Assembly: GCA_014323795.1 (NCBI GenBank)
Contig: JACONK010000029.1
Coordinates: forward strand, 1-56,525
Direction: 5' to 3'
DNA: 56,525 nt
Source of the DNA: Paracoccaceae bacterium
GTDB taxonomy: Bacteria; Pseudomonadota; Alphaproteobacteria; Rhodobacterales; Rhodobacteraceae
The translations under genes were made by a program, and so were the position numbers. The notes beneath the pieces were generated by a model. The model saw only the letters and a list, made by a program, of their open reading frames with translations, searched no databases and was not told where the DNA came from. Positions 46,352-56,443 of the stretch are shown here, one piece after another; positions within the stretch are counted from its first letter, which is position 1; every line of letters starts with the position of its first letter.

Positions 46352-48568
46352 TCAGAAAAACGTCTGCGGATCAATATCAATCGCCAGACGCACCTGGCTT
46401 GGCAATTTCACCTGCCCGGCCCACTGCGCCAAGGCTGCCTGCAGCGGTACGCTTTTCGCGGCTTTCACCAGCATGCGCACCCTGTACCGCCCGCGAATGC
46501 GGGCGATGGGGGCAGGTGCCGGGCCGTAAATCTCTGCCCCGACCCGCCGCAACCGACCCGCAGCCCTAGCCAGCGCACCTGCTACATCATGCACCTGCCC
46601 GATGTCCGGTCCAGACAGGATAACCCCGGCCAGACGCCCATAAGGGGGCATGCCTGCCGCCTTCCTCTGTGTGGCCTCGACCGTCCAAAAGGCATCTTCG
46701 TCTCCTGACAGGATCGCCTGGATCACCGGATGGCCCGGCTGGTGGGTCTGCACGTAGGCCACGCCCTTTTTGTCCGCACGCCCGGCCCGGCCCGCGACCT
46801 GACGGATCAACTGGAACGTCCGTTCCGCCGCGCGCAGGTCACCGCCCTGCAATCCGAGATCCGCGTCGATCACACCTACCAGCGTCAGCTGTGGAAAGTT
46901 GTGCCCCTTCGCGACCATCTGTGTGCCTATGATGATATCCGCACCACCGTCGGCGATCTCCTGTATCCTTTTTTTCAAACCACGCGCTGACAGCATCATG
47001 TCAGAGGACAGCAGCGCGATCCGTGCGCCCCCGAACCGGGCGGCGGCTTCCTCCGCCAGGCGCTCGATCCCTGGGCCCACCGCCGCCAGCCTGTCCTCTT
47101 GTCCGCAGGCCGGACAGGCCTCCGGCATGGGTCTGGTCGCCCCGCACTGGTGGCACATCAGGTGCCCGTGAAAGCGATGCTCTACCATCCGTGCGTCGCA
47201 GTGGTCGCAGCCTATCTGCATCCCGCAGGCCCGGCAGACTGTCAGCGGCGCGTACCCCCGCCGATTAAGGAAGAGGAGAGATTGCTCCTTCCGGTCCAGC
47301 CGCCCGAGCACTTCCCGCGCAAGAATTCCGCTGATCCACTGGCCGGGGCCCGGCCTGTCTGCGCGCAAGTCGATGGCCTGCATGTCCGGAAGTGCCGCCG
47401 CGCCGAAACGGTTCTTCAGTCCATGGTGCGTATATTTGCCGGATTGGGCGTTTTCCCAGGTTTCCAGTGACGGCGTGGCCGAGGCAAGCACCACCGTCGC
47501 ATCACAGCGCGAGGCGCGCAGCACCGCCAGGTCACGGGCGTTGTAGAACACGCCGTCCTCCTGCTTGTAAGACCCGTCGTGCTCCTCATCAACCACCACC
47601 AGTCCAAGGTCTGCGTAGGGCAGAAACAACGCCGACCGGGCACCCACCACCAGCTGGGCCTTGCCCGCAGCCACCATGCGAAAGCAGCGCCGCCGCTCTG
47701 TCTGTGTCACGCCCGAATGCCATTCCGCCGGGTGTGCACCGAAGCGGGCCTTAACCCGATCAAGAAACGCCGCGGTCAGCGCGATCTCCGGCAGCAGAAC
47801 CAGCACCTGTCGGCCCGCGGCCAGCGTGGCAGCGACGGCCTCAAGATATACCTCCGTCTTGCCGGATCCTGTCACCCCCTTCAGCAGTACGGTGCCGTAG
47901 GTGCGGGTGCCAACCCGGGCCCGCAGTGCTTTCGCCACCGCCAATTGTTCCGCCGTCAGGGGCTTGCCAGGGCGTTCCGGATCAAGCCGGGGATAGGCTG
48001 TGTCCTGCGGCATATCATATCCCACCAGAACGCGCTGCTTTAGCAGCCCCTTTACGACAGAGGACGTCACACCTGCCAGCGAAGATAACTCGCTCAGCGT
48101 AAACCGCTGGCCCTCCTGATCTTCCAGCACGGCGATCACTTTCGCACGCGCCGCGGTCATCCGGTCGGGTCTGCCCCCCCCATGCCCATAGATACGCCGC
48201 ATCCCCGGCGTATCCGTCAACCCCGGCGCACGGGTGGCGAGTCGCAGCATCGCGTTCATCGGCGTTAGCGTGTAGGCACTGGTGCGGGCCAGAAAATCCA
48301 TCATTTCCATCCGCATTGGCGGGATATCCAAAACCCCGATTACCGACCGCATCCTTCCGCCGAAATTCCCTGCACCAGGCCCCCAGACCACGCCCGGAAC
48401 CTTGCGCGGTCCCAGCGGTACTTCGACAAACGCACCCAATGCGCAACCGTCTGCAGGTGCTTTGTAATCAAACGTCCGGTCTGGCGGTTGCGCTGTCTGG
48501 ACCGCCACCAGTGTGTCTTCCGGAAAAAATACATTATCGGTAACGCTATTTTCAGCCACAGGGTTCAT
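46352..48568 (-). CDS. priA: primosomal protein N' (replication restart helicase)
   Basis: A 738-residue superfamily 2 DNA helicase that reloads the replisome at collapsed forks. The N-terminal 3'-end binding domain is followed by Walker [16 protein letters not shown], the DEEH box [14 protein letters not shown], and the zinc cluster [20 protein letters not shown] with further pairs MCHQCG and CPACGQ. Helicase motif V and VI regions read [15 protein letters not shown] and [14 protein letters not shown]. The start is placed at MNPVAENSV; upstream codons are unconserved. Divergent from fsa. Confidence 0.95.
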   Translation of the reverse strand: MNPVAENSVTDNVFFPEDTLVAVQTAQPPDRTFDYKAPADGCALGAFVEVPLGPRKVPGVVWGPGAGNFGGRMRSVIGVLDIPPMRMEMMDFLARTSAYTLTPMNAMLRLATRAPGLTDTPGMRRIYGHGGGRPDRMTAARAKVIAVLEDQEGQRFTLSELSSLAGVTSSVVKGLLKQRVLVGYDMPQDTAYPRLDPERPGKPLTAEQLAVAKALRARVGTRTYGTVLLKGVTGSGKTEVYLEAVAATLAAGRQVLVLLPEIALTAAFLDRVKARFGAHPAEWHSGVTQTERRRCFRMVAAGKAQLVVGARSALFLPYADLGLVVVDEEHDGSYKQEDGVFYNARDLAVLRASRCDATVVLASATPSLETWENAQSGKYTHHGLKNRFGAAALPDMQAIDLRADRPGPGQWISGILAREVLGRLDRKEQSLLFLNRRGYAPLTVCRACGMQIGCDHCDARMVEHRFHGHLMCHQCGATRPMPEACPACGQEDRLAAVGPGIERLAEEAAARFGGARIALLSSDMMLSARGLKKRIQEIADGGADIIIGTQMVAKGHNFPQLTLVGVIDADLGLQGGDLRAAERTFQLIRQVAGRAGRADKKGVAYVQTHQPGHPVIQAILSGDEDAFWTVEATQRKAAGMPPYGRLAGVILSGPDIGQVHDVAGALARAAGRLRRVGAEIYGPAPAPIARIRGRYRVRMLVKAAKSVPLQAALAQWAGQVKLPSQVRLAIDIDPQTFF

Positions 48569-48642
48569 TTCCAGCCAGAGATGAGTTAGACAGGGGGCAT
48601 GTGCCGCCTCGCCCGGGATACCAGAATCAAGGAATCCGCCCG

Positions 48643-49296
48643 ATGAAATTCTTCGTAGACACCGCCGATATCGATGCAATCGGGAAGCTTAATGATCTGG
48701 GTTTCGTGGACGGGGTTACTACAAATCCGTCACTGATTCTGAAATCCGGCCGCGATATCATGGAAGTGACAGAGGAAATCTGCAACATGGTTGACGGCCC
48801 GGTTAGTGCCGAAGTTGTGGCACATGAAACAGACGCGATGGTCGCCGAGGGCCGCAGGCTGACAAAAATCGCCCCCAATATTACTGTGAAAATTCCGCTT
48901 ACGTGGGACGGGCTGAAAGCCTGCAGGACGCTGTCTGACGAAGGCAATATGGTTAACGTCACGCTTTGCTTTTCCGCTGGCCAGGCACTGCTTGCCGCGA
49001 AAGCAGGGGCGACATTCATCTCGCCTTTCATCGGGCGGCTTGACGATATCAACCTGGACGGGCTCGAACTGATTGAGGATATCCGCAAGATTTACGACAC
49101 CTACGGCTTCAGGACAGAGATCCTTGCCGCCTCTGTCCGTACAGTGAACCACGTTTCCGAATGTGCCAGGATTGGCGCAGATGTTGTCACGGCTCCCCCG
49201 AATGTTCTGCAAAACCTTGCCAAACACCCGCTGACCGATAAAGGTCTTGCTGCGTTTATGGCGGATTGGGAAAAAACCGGGCAAAAGATAATTTAA
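48643..49296 (+). CDS. fsa: fructose-6-phosphate aldolase (transaldolase-like)
   Basis: A 217-residue short transaldolase-family enzyme. The Schiff-base lysine is Lys83 in [61 protein letters not shown] and [10 protein letters not shown] are all conserved. Proteins of this length are annotated as FSA or as transaldolase; sequence alone does not decide which activity dominates. Start ATG 48643 has AAGGA upstream. First of the plus-strand genes fsa, DUF484, xerC. Confidence 0.93.
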   Translation: MKFFVDTADIDAIGKLNDLGFVDGVTTNPSLILKSGRDIMEVTEEICNMVDGPVSAEVVAHETDAMVAEGRRLTKIAPNITVKIPLTWDGLKACRTLSDEGNMVNVTLCFSAGQALLAAKAGATFISPFIGRLDDINLDGLELIEDIRKIYDTYGFRTEILAASVRTVNHVSECARIGADVVTAPPNVLQNLAKHPLTDKGLAAFMADWEKTGQKII

Positions 49297-49325
49297 GGCC
49301 GGTCCACGCGTGACGAGGGCAGCTT

Positions 49326-50042
49326 ATGGCAAAGAAAGATGCCGCCGCAGATGCGGTGCGGGAACATATCCTGAATGATCCGGGTGCGGTGCTGAACGAC
49401 CGCGACGTGATGCGGGTGCTGGTCTCGGCCGATGAATCCGACCGCACGGGCAACGTGGTGGATCTGCGCTCCATTGCGCTGGAACGGCTGGAGGCCCGGC
49501 TCAACCGGCTGGAAAATACCCATCGCCACGTAATCGCTGCCGCCTACGACAATCTCGCCTCTACAAACCAGATCCACCGTGCTGTTCTTGCTATTCTGGA
49601 ACCGGTGAGTTTGGCCGACTTCCTGTCGCTGGTCGAAAATGACCTTGCCGGCATGCTGAATGTGGACTCTGCGGTTCTGGTGCTGGAAAGCAATGCTGCA
49701 ACGCCGGTGCTTCTGCCCCGGTTACAAGAATGGTTCGGCAGCGGCGTGGTCTTTTGCCCCCCGGGTGACGTGATGCAATACATCACCGGCAGGCGTAAAT
49801 GGACGGCGCGCCCGGTCACGCTGCGTACGGTGACAGATGCAGACCCGGCCCTTTTCAGAACCACCGCCTCGCTCATCCGGTCAGAGGCTTTGCTGAAGCT
49901 GGATTTGGGCGCAGGCAATCTGTCCGGCATGCTTGTGCTGGGGTCAGAATTGATTGACCAGTTTGTGCCTCGCAATGGGGTGGATCTGCTTATCTTTTTC
50001 GCCTCCGCATTCGAACGTGTCCTGTGCCGATGGCTGAAATGA
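49326..50042 (+). CDS. DUF484 family protein
   Basis: A 238-residue GAF-like protein of the DUF484 family, in many proteobacteria next to xerC. The N-terminal helix AADAVREHILNDPGAVLNDR and VVDLRSIALERLEARLNRLE are typical; the C-terminal half (from about residue 100) has the GAF-like pattern ending SGMLVLGSELIDQF and DLLIFFASAFERVL. Its molecular role is unknown. Its TGA overlaps an ATG of xerC (ATGA at 50039). Confidence 0.9.
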   Translation: MAKKDAAADAVREHILNDPGAVLNDRDVMRVLVSADESDRTGNVVDLRSIALERLEARLNRLENTHRHVIAAAYDNLASTNQIHRAVLAILEPVSLADFLSLVENDLAGMLNVDSAVLVLESNAATPVLLPRLQEWFGSGVVFCPPGDVMQYITGRRKWTARPVTLRTVTDADPALFRTTASLIRSEALLKLDLGAGNLSGMLVLGSELIDQFVPRNGVDLLIFFASAFERVLCRWLK

Positions 50043-50965
50043 CTGTCGCCTCGGCTGCAACGCTGGACCTTCTGAATCGCTGGCTGGCGACCCTGACTGC
50101 CGTCCGCGGCGGCTCCGATGCAACGGTGGATGCCTACCGGCGTGATGTGGCGGGCTTTCTTGGCTTCCTGTCAGGCTACGAGGGCAGGAGGGGTGTTGGC
50201 ACCGCCCCCCTGGCGCGTCTGAAACCAGCCGACATGCGCGCCTGGATGGCTCATGAACGCCGCCGCGGCCTTGGGCCAGGATCCTTGGCTCGCGCTCTGT
50301 CGGCAGTCAAAACCTTTGCCCGATGGCTGGGAGAGGTTGAGGGGGTGGATGCCTCCGCAATTCTTGCCGCACGTAGCCCGAAATTCAAAAAACCTCTGCC
50401 GCGTCCGGTCGCTGCAGACATGGTGCTGTCGTTGATTGACACGGTGGAGGTACAGGCAAAAAAGCCCTGGATCGCCGCCCGCGACGTGGCGATTGTAACT
50501 CTCCTTTACGGCTGCGGCCTGCGGATATCAGAGGCACTGAACCTGTCGCGCGGGATCGCCCCCCTGGGCAGCACACTGCGGATCGTTGGTAAAGGCGGGA
50601 AGGAGCGGATCATCCCGGTGCTGGAGGCTGCCCGCACCGCAGTGGACGCCTGTTTGCGCGAATGCCCGATCCCGGGCGATGCCGACACACCGCTTTTCCT
50701 GGGTATACGCGGCAAGCGGCTGACCCCCCGCGCCGTGCAAAAGGTGATGGAGGCGACGCGGATGCAGCTCGGCCTGCCAGCCACTGCCACACCGCACGCC
50801 CTGCGCCACAGTTTCGCGACCCATCTGCTGGAAGCTGGCGGCGATCTGCGCACAATCCAGGAACTTTTGGGCCACGCATCTCTTTCCACCACGCAAACCT
50901 ACACCGCCGTGGACAGTGCCCGGTTGCTGGCGGTTTACCGCACCGCCCATCCCAAAGGCACATGA
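50039..50965 (+). CDS. xerC: tyrosine recombinase XerC
   Basis: A site-specific recombinase that resolves chromosome dimers at dif with XerD and FtsK. About 308 residues from the ATG at 50039; ATG 50030 and GTG 50024 are also in frame. The N-terminal SAM-like domain is followed by the catalytic set: Arg in LLYGCGLRISEALNL, Lys in VGKGGKERIIPV, HxxR in HALRHSFATHLLEAGGD, His in LLGHASLSTT, and the nucleophile Tyr in TQTYTAVD. The DUF484 neighbour is the usual one for XerC. Confidence 0.93.
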   Translation: MTVASAATLDLLNRWLATLTAVRGGSDATVDAYRRDVAGFLGFLSGYEGRRGVGTAPLARLKPADMRAWMAHERRRGLGPGSLARALSAVKTFARWLGEVEGVDASAILAARSPKFKKPLPRPVAADMVLSLIDTVEVQAKKPWIAARDVAIVTLLYGCGLRISEALNLSRGIAPLGSTLRIVGKGGKERIIPVLEAARTAVDACLRECPIPGDADTPLFLGIRGKRLTPRAVQKVMEATRMQLGLPATATPHALRHSFATHLLEAGGDLRTIQELLGHASLSTTQTYTAVDSARLLAVYRTAHPKGT

Positions 50966-51008
50966 TGCTTTTCGTCAGAAACTGCAAATGGGCCTGTTAA
51001 ATATTTCC

Positions 51009-51710
51009 ATGACATCGCGACTGAAGGCCATGTTTGTGCACATGCTGACCGCCACCGGCGCGGTTTTTGCCATGCTCGCCATGCTCGCGGCTGTGGATGG
51101 CAAATGGGATCTTATGTCCGTCTGGCTTTTGGTGGCCTTCATCGTGGACGGCGTGGATGGCCCGCTTGCACGCAGGTACGATGTCACAACCCATGCGCCA
51201 CAATATGACGGTGTCGTGCTTGACATCCTGATCGACTACCTGACCTACATCTTTATCCCGGCCTTCGCGCTTTTTAAATCAGATCTCTTGCCGGACTGGA
51301 CGGGCTGGGTCTGCATCCTGGTGATCACCTTCACGTCAGCCCTCTACATGGCTGACACCCGCATGAAGACGGAAGACAAGTCCTTCGCAGGTTTCCCGGC
51401 GGTCTGGAACATGCTGGTTCTGGTGTTCTTCGCGACAGAACCCAATTATTGGATCATCCTCGCACTCGTGATCGGCTGCGCAATTGCCATGTTCACGCCG
51501 CTGAAGTTTATCCACCCGATCCGTACGAAACGCTGGCGAATGATCAGCATGCCGATGATGTTTGTCTGGATGATCGCCGCGGGCCTTGCCGCCTGGGAAA
51601 CCCTTGACCCCGGCCCCATTGTGACCGGGGCCCTGACGGTTTCAAGCGCGTACCTCCTCTTTGTCGGTATACTTCAGCAGATCATACCGCATCGCGGCAC
51701 TAAATCCTGA
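51009..51710 (+). CDS. pcs: phosphatidylcholine synthase (CDP-alcohol phosphatidyltransferase)
   Basis: An integral membrane enzyme that joins CDP-diacylglycerol and choline to phosphatidylcholine, a route found in host-associated and some free-living alphaproteobacteria. The 233-residue chain has about seven or eight hydrophobic segments and the family motif region DGVDGPLARRYDV followed by YDGVVLDILIDYLTYIFIPA, which is characteristic of Pcs rather than Pgs or Pss. I place the start at MTSRLKAM; MGLLNIS at 50988 is an alternative and neither has a clear ribosome site. Convergent with the dead transporter to its right. Confidence 0.85.
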   Translation: MTSRLKAMFVHMLTATGAVFAMLAMLAAVDGKWDLMSVWLLVAFIVDGVDGPLARRYDVTTHAPQYDGVVLDILIDYLTYIFIPAFALFKSDLLPDWTGWVCILVITFTSALYMADTRMKTEDKSFAGFPAVWNMLVLVFFATEPNYWIILALVIGCAIAMFTPLKFIHPIRTKRWRMISMPMMFVWMIAAGLAAWETLDPGPIVTGALTVSSAYLLFVGILQQIIPHRGTKS

Positions 51711-51729
51711 TAAGTGCAGCACCGGTGCC

Positions 51730-52388
51730 GACAAGGCAGGCCACCAAGGGCCACAACAAGTTCTATCAGCGCAACTGTCATCGCCCAAACCGCAATCCGG
51801 CAGGCCCCGCCACAACCCGGCCCAAAAAGCCGGACACCCCGGGTCTTGGCTGTAGCGGGGAGGGCTTTACGCCCTTTCCAGGCAAGTCCCCCAATCATAA
51901 AAATCACAGCATCGGGCATGAACAGCCATCCGACATAACCGGAGGCAGATCCTGACGCACGTGCTCCCAACCCGCAAAAATAGAATATCCTGCCGTCCCG
52001 AGTGCCGACTGTGGCGCAGAGAATTCCCAATCCGATCACCACAATCCCGGCCACCTGCGGCAGGCTGGGCGCGTTTGTCAGAAACAGCCCGCCGGGTGTG
52101 ACACGATGATGGGTGCTGTCCCGCGGGCAATCGGGTAAAAACAGCTAAGCTCGCCCCGGTTATAGGCCCCCGCCACAAACACTTTGCAGAACAGATGAAA
52201 CGTAACAAAAACCCGGCCAAAAACCACAAGGCACCCGGCAGGGGACAGATTGCCACAAGGACAATCCCGACAATCCCGTGGCCCAGCGACAGGAGCATCA
52301 TACCCTGAAACCGGCTGTTGCCAAATTCCAACACCGCATTCCAGCCGGCATTCAACAGCAATGATGCACGGGCTGCACTTTCATCCAT
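51730..52388 (-). pseudogene. EamA/DMT-superfamily transporter, degraded
   Basis: Minus-strand frames follow each other like a drug/metabolite transporter: SLLLNAGWNAVLEFGNSRFQ, ALWFLAGFLLRFICSA, then in a second frame AYNRGELSCFYPIARGTAPI followed by IVSHPAGCF and a stop, then in a third VAGIVVIGLGILCATVGTRD, GLGARASGSASGYVGWLF and AVWAMTVALIELVVAL. The motif YPIARGTAPI is typical of this group. At least two frameshifts and a stop occur, and the last helices are missing. The start ATG at 52388 lacks a clear ribosome site. No working transporter is expected. Confidence 0.7.
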
Positions 52389-52515
52389 GCCCCACTGGCA
52401 CCGGAAAATCCGCCGGGTTCCAGGGGCGAATCAAAAGAGGTCACTTCTTTCCAACGCACCATGCGCTAAAGATCGCTGATCGGGACTCACCTTCTTCGGC
52501 ATCAGTGAAATCATA

Positions 52516-52815
52516 CTATCCCGCCCGCCTGTCTGGTTCCAGATGGATTTCCTGTTCCGGATTGTCGCGTAGTTTCCAAACATGCGTTAAGCCCCTGTCA
52601 AGCTTATCTGCGGCGAATCTTCGCCCGTCCGCAAGTATTGTTTCCGTGTCTGTCAGGGTCATCACCGGCTGGTTTGTTGACAGCCCCAATGACAATGCCA
52701 GCAAGACTTCCGCGCTCTCGATTTGATATTCAAAACAGGTATAGGTGCCCGTTTGCGCCTGTGCCGCGGTTGCCACGATGCCTGCCGCCAAGTCGGCCTT
52801 CATCGTGTGTTTCAT
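52516..52815 (-). CDS. small secreted protein, possibly truncated by TAG
   Basis: Ninety-nine residues from an ATG with AAAGGAAG just upstream. A short signal peptide (MKHTMKADLAAGIVATAAQA) is followed by QTGTYTCFEYQIESAEVLL, so the mature protein would be periplasmic. The frame stops at TAG (52516-52518) after DRRAG but continues open for another 24 codons, YDFTDAEEGESRSAIFSAWC then VGKK, to a TGA. The second Cys there could pair with the Cys near the N terminus, so the full protein may have been about 124 residues. I do not recognise a named family. Gene downstream of ileS on the same strand. Confidence 0.55.
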   Translation of the reverse strand: MKHTMKADLAAGIVATAAQAQTGTYTCFEYQIESAEVLLALSLGLSTNQPVMTLTDTETILADGRRFAADKLDRGLTHVWKLRDNPEQEIHLEPDRRAG

Positions 52816-53002
52816 CTTCCTTTCCAAGGGTTTGGCCCGCTTATCCGAAACCCTGTCTCCCGGCAACGCAGGGATATCGGATACGTGGGGGAAAAGCTCC
52901 CGGGTGTGGTGCGGTCGATGGTGGTGTTACCCCTTCTTCGGACGGGCAAAAGTCCCGGGTGACCGTTGAAGGACAAAATCGGGCAGGGCCACGCCCGGGG
53001 CC

Positions 53003-55993
53003 TTATCCGCCACAGACGCCGGGTCGCCCGGTTTGCATCCCCTGCTCTTTTAGTGCTGCTACACAGCGGCCACAGACATTTGCAGGTTCATGCCGACCGA
53101 CGTCCGGAAGAATCTTCCAGCACCGCTGGCACTTTTCACCCGGTGCCATCGCAAACACAACGCCGACGCCCGGTGTGTCGTCAAGCCGAAAGGCTCCGTC
53201 CGGTACCTCGGCGGCGATGACTTCAAGGCCCGAGGTGATGCAGACATCGGCAAACGCCACACTGCCCAGGATTGCTGCCGTATCTGCATCAACATAGACA
53301 CGGGGCGCGGCCTCCAGGCTTGATCCGATGGTTCTTTCGCGCCTTTTAACCTCCAGCGCACCGGTAACAACGCGACGAACGCGGCGCACCTGGGTCCATT
53401 TCCCGGCCAGCGCAATGTTCACCCAATCCCCGGGTGTGTCAGGAATATCCTGCAAATGGATGGAGCCTGCGCCGCCGGATCGCTCCAGCCAAACCTCATC
53501 CATTGTGAAAACCAGGATCGGTGCAAGCCATGTATTCAACCGCTCAAGGATCAGGTTCAGCGTGTGCCGTGCCGCCCTGCGGCGGATGGTATCTCCGTCG
53601 CAATACAGCGTGTCTTTTCGAATGTCAAAATAGAACGCGGAAAGCTCCGATGTTGCAAATGTAAAGACAGACTGAAATACGCCCTGGAAGTCGAATCTGG
53701 TATATCCTTCGCGTATTTGCCCATCGAGCCGGGCCAAGCGGTGCAGCACCCAGCGTTCCAGTTCCGGCATATCCGCCAGATCCATGGTCGGGGAACTGTC
53801 AACCCGACTACCCAGAAGGTAACGGAACGTATTCCGCAATCGCCGATAATTATCGGCCACGCCTTTCAGGATTTCCGGCCCGATCCGCTGGTCCGCCGTG
53901 TAATCTGTCTGCGCCACCCACAGGCGCAGGATATCCGCACCGTACTGCCCGATGACCTGTTCCGGCCCGATAGTGTTACCGAGGCTCTTGGACATTTTCA
54001 TGCCCTTCTCATCAAGCGTGAACCCGTGTGTCACCACATTCCGGTAAGGTGCGCGCCCTGTTGTGCCAACAGATTGCAGCAGTGAGGAATGGAACCACCC
54101 GCGGTGCTGGTCTGTGCCTTCCATATAGACGTCGGCGATGCCGTCGTCGGTGCCGTCAGAACGGTCGCGCAGGGTGAACGCATGGGTCGATCCGCTATCG
54201 AACCACACATCAAGAACATCTGTAACCTGATCATATGCTGCCGGGTCCACGATCCCGCCCAGGAACCTCTCTTTCGCACCCTCGGCATACCAGGCGTCCG
54301 CGCCCTCCGCCTCGAAAGCGTCCGCGATCCGCTGGTTCACGTCTTCATTGCGTAACAGAAAATCCGCATCCGCAGGCAGGGTATCTTTTCTGGTGAAACA
54401 GGTCAGCGGCACACCCCAGGCGCGCTGGCGTGACAGCACCCAGTCCGGCCGCGCTTCCATCATCGAATGCAGGCGGTTCCGGCCCGACTGCGGCGTCCAC
54501 CTGACGTTGTCGATTTCCGTTAGTGCGCGTTCACGAATAGTCCTGCCATGCTGATCCTGCCCATCGCCCACCGGTTTGTCTATGGCGGCAAACCACTGCG
54601 GCGTATTGCGATAGATCACCGGTGCCTTGGAACGCCATGAGTGCGGGCAGGAGTGGCGCAGCCTGCCCCGGGCAAGCAACCCGCCGACCTCCGCCAGCTT
54701 GTCAATGACTGCTTTGTTAGCCCCCCCTTCACCACCCTTGCGGGACAGGATATATTTGCCGCCGAATAACGGCAGGTCAGGCCGGAAAGAGCCGTCATCC
54801 ATCACATTGTAGGTGATAACCTGGTCAAGCATACCGAGGTCGCGATAAAGCTCATATTCCTCCATGCCGTGGGACGGGGCGCAGTGGACAAACCCGGTGC
54901 CTTCTTCGTCGGTCACAAAATCAGCCGCCCGAAAATCGCGGATGTCATCCCATTCGCCGTTCGCTCCTTCGGCACCCGCCAACGGGTGGCTGATCCGCAC
55001 ACGGGCAAGTTCGCTTGTATCCACGCCGCGAACCCGGCGGTATTGCCCGGGTTCCAGCCTGGCATGTTTCATGACGTTGTCCGCCAGCTTGTCTGCCAGC
55101 AGATATCGCTCACCCGGCCTGGCCCAACACGTCTCCGGCGTTTCCACGACCTCGTAAAGCCCGTAGTCTACGTGCGCCCCAAAAACGACCGCCTTGTTTG
55201 ACGGTATGGTCCAGGGGGTCGTCGTCCAGATCACCACGCAGGCGGCGGCGATTTCGTGGCGGCGCAGTTTATCCTCATCAAGGTCATGCATATCCGGTGC
55301 GCCCGATGTATCAAGCGTCTCGTCCACCACCCTGAACTTCACCCAGACCGTGAAACTCTCCTTGTCGTGGTACTCTACCTCCGCCTCGGCGAGGGCGGTC
55401 TTTTCCATCGGCGACCACATCAGGGGTTTGGAACCCCGGTAGAGCGTACCGTTCATCAGGAATTTCATGAATTCCTCGGCAATTACCCGCTCTGCGTGGA
55501 AATCCATCGTCAGGTAGGGCACGTCCCAGTTGCCGGTCACACCAAGCCGTTTGAACTGCTCGCGCTGCACCTCCACCCAGTGTTTGGCGAATCTGCGGCA
55601 CTCCTGCCGGAAATCTATAACAGGCACCTCATCCTTGTTGCGGCCCTTCCTGCGATAATTCTCTTCAATCTTCCATTCGATAGGCAGGCCGTGGCAGTCC
55701 CAGCCGGGGATGTATTTCGAATCATATCCCATCATCTGGTGCGACCGCACGATCATGTCCTTAACCGTCTTGTTGAGCGCATGCCCGATGTGCAGGTTTC
55801 CGTTCGCGTACGGCGGGCCGTCGTGCAGCGTAAACAGCGGGCGACCCTGCTTTTTGCGCAAGCGGTTATAGATGCCGATTTCGGTCCAGCGTTTCAACCA
55901 CCCCGGCTCCCGTTTGGGCAGGCTGGCGCGCATGGGGAAATCGGTCTGCGGCAGGTGCAAGGTATTTTTGTAGTCAGGTGCGTCGGTAGACAT
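53003..55993 (-). CDS. ileS: isoleucine--tRNA ligase
   Basis: Class I aminoacyl-tRNA synthetase, 996 residues. The HIGH motif is in PPYANGNLHIGHALN, and GWDCHGLPIEWKIEE follows. The editing domain holds VIWTTTPWTIPSNKAV. KMSKS is in EKGMKMSKSLGNTIGPE. The C-terminal zinc finger is complete (CQRCWKILPDV, then CGRCVAAL). The start is MSTDAPDYKNTLHL; the frame is open for 57 more codons upstream without similarity. The whole gene is intact, a useful internal control against sequencing error in the nearby pseudogenes. Confidence 0.97.
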   Translation of the reverse strand: MSTDAPDYKNTLHLPQTDFPMRASLPKREPGWLKRWTEIGIYNRLRKKQGRPLFTLHDGPPYANGNLHIGHALNKTVKDMIVRSHQMMGYDSKYIPGWDCHGLPIEWKIEENYRRKGRNKDEVPVIDFRQECRRFAKHWVEVQREQFKRLGVTGNWDVPYLTMDFHAERVIAEEFMKFLMNGTLYRGSKPLMWSPMEKTALAEAEVEYHDKESFTVWVKFRVVDETLDTSGAPDMHDLDEDKLRRHEIAAACVVIWTTTPWTIPSNKAVVFGAHVDYGLYEVVETPETCWARPGERYLLADKLADNVMKHARLEPGQYRRVRGVDTSELARVRISHPLAGAEGANGEWDDIRDFRAADFVTDEEGTGFVHCAPSHGMEEYELYRDLGMLDQVITYNVMDDGSFRPDLPLFGGKYILSRKGGEGGANKAVIDKLAEVGGLLARGRLRHSCPHSWRSKAPVIYRNTPQWFAAIDKPVGDGQDQHGRTIRERALTEIDNVRWTPQSGRNRLHSMMEARPDWVLSRQRAWGVPLTCFTRKDTLPADADFLLRNEDVNQRIADAFEAEGADAWYAEGAKERFLGGIVDPAAYDQVTDVLDVWFDSGSTHAFTLRDRSDGTDDGIADVYMEGTDQHRGWFHSSLLQSVGTTGRAPYRNVVTHGFTLDEKGMKMSKSLGNTIGPEQVIGQYGADILRLWVAQTDYTADQRIGPEILKGVADNYRRLRNTFRYLLGSRVDSSPTMDLADMPELERWVLHRLARLDGQIREGYTRFDFQGVFQSVFTFATSELSAFYFDIRKDTLYCDGDTIRRRAARHTLNLILERLNTWLAPILVFTMDEVWLERSGGAGSIHLQDIPDTPGDWVNIALAGKWTQVRRVRRVVTGALEVKRRERTIGSSLEAAPRVYVDADTAAILGSVAFADVCITSGLEVIAAEVPDGAFRLDDTPGVGVVFAMAPGEKCQRCWKILPDVGRHEPANVCGRCVAALKEQGMQTGRPGVCGG

Positions 55994-56443
55994 GGGGTGC
56001 CCGCGGGTTTTGTTGGATATCAGTGGGCGGCGGATGGCCCGCACAGGCCAGGTTCCGGCGTGCCTTTCAGGCCGCCGGGCGCATAATTCGTATGACAAGA
56101 TCCACATCCACATGCGCAGTATACCGCGCAGGTCCGGGGTCGTAAAGTATTTGGGACGCGGCAATTTGCGGGTTTCGCGGCGACTGCCGGTTCCTGGCGA
56201 AGACTTGCTTTTATGGCATTTGACGCCGGGCAGAACCTGGAAACAGCTGCAGTCCGGCGAGGCAACCCCGGAAATTCAGCATCTCGTCCCTCTGATCCTG
56301 CTGCTGGCGTTGCGGTTCAGCCCGCGGGGGCTGATTCCGGAACGGACCGGTGCGGGGCGATGATTCGCACCCGGTGTCGGCACCGGCCTGCCCGCGGCGG
56401 GGCGCCACACCGGGATAAAATCCTGTGAAACAGGCTGGTGGAA
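55994..56443. other. region upstream of ileS, no gene recognised
   Basis: About 450 bases. The minus-strand frame joined to ileS is unconserved. A plus-strand frame of 71 codons (56213-56428) is rich in Ala/Arg/Gly and unlikely to be real. A small palindrome CCTGTGAAACAGG (about 56422-56434) lies just before the tandem array. Confidence 0.4.
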
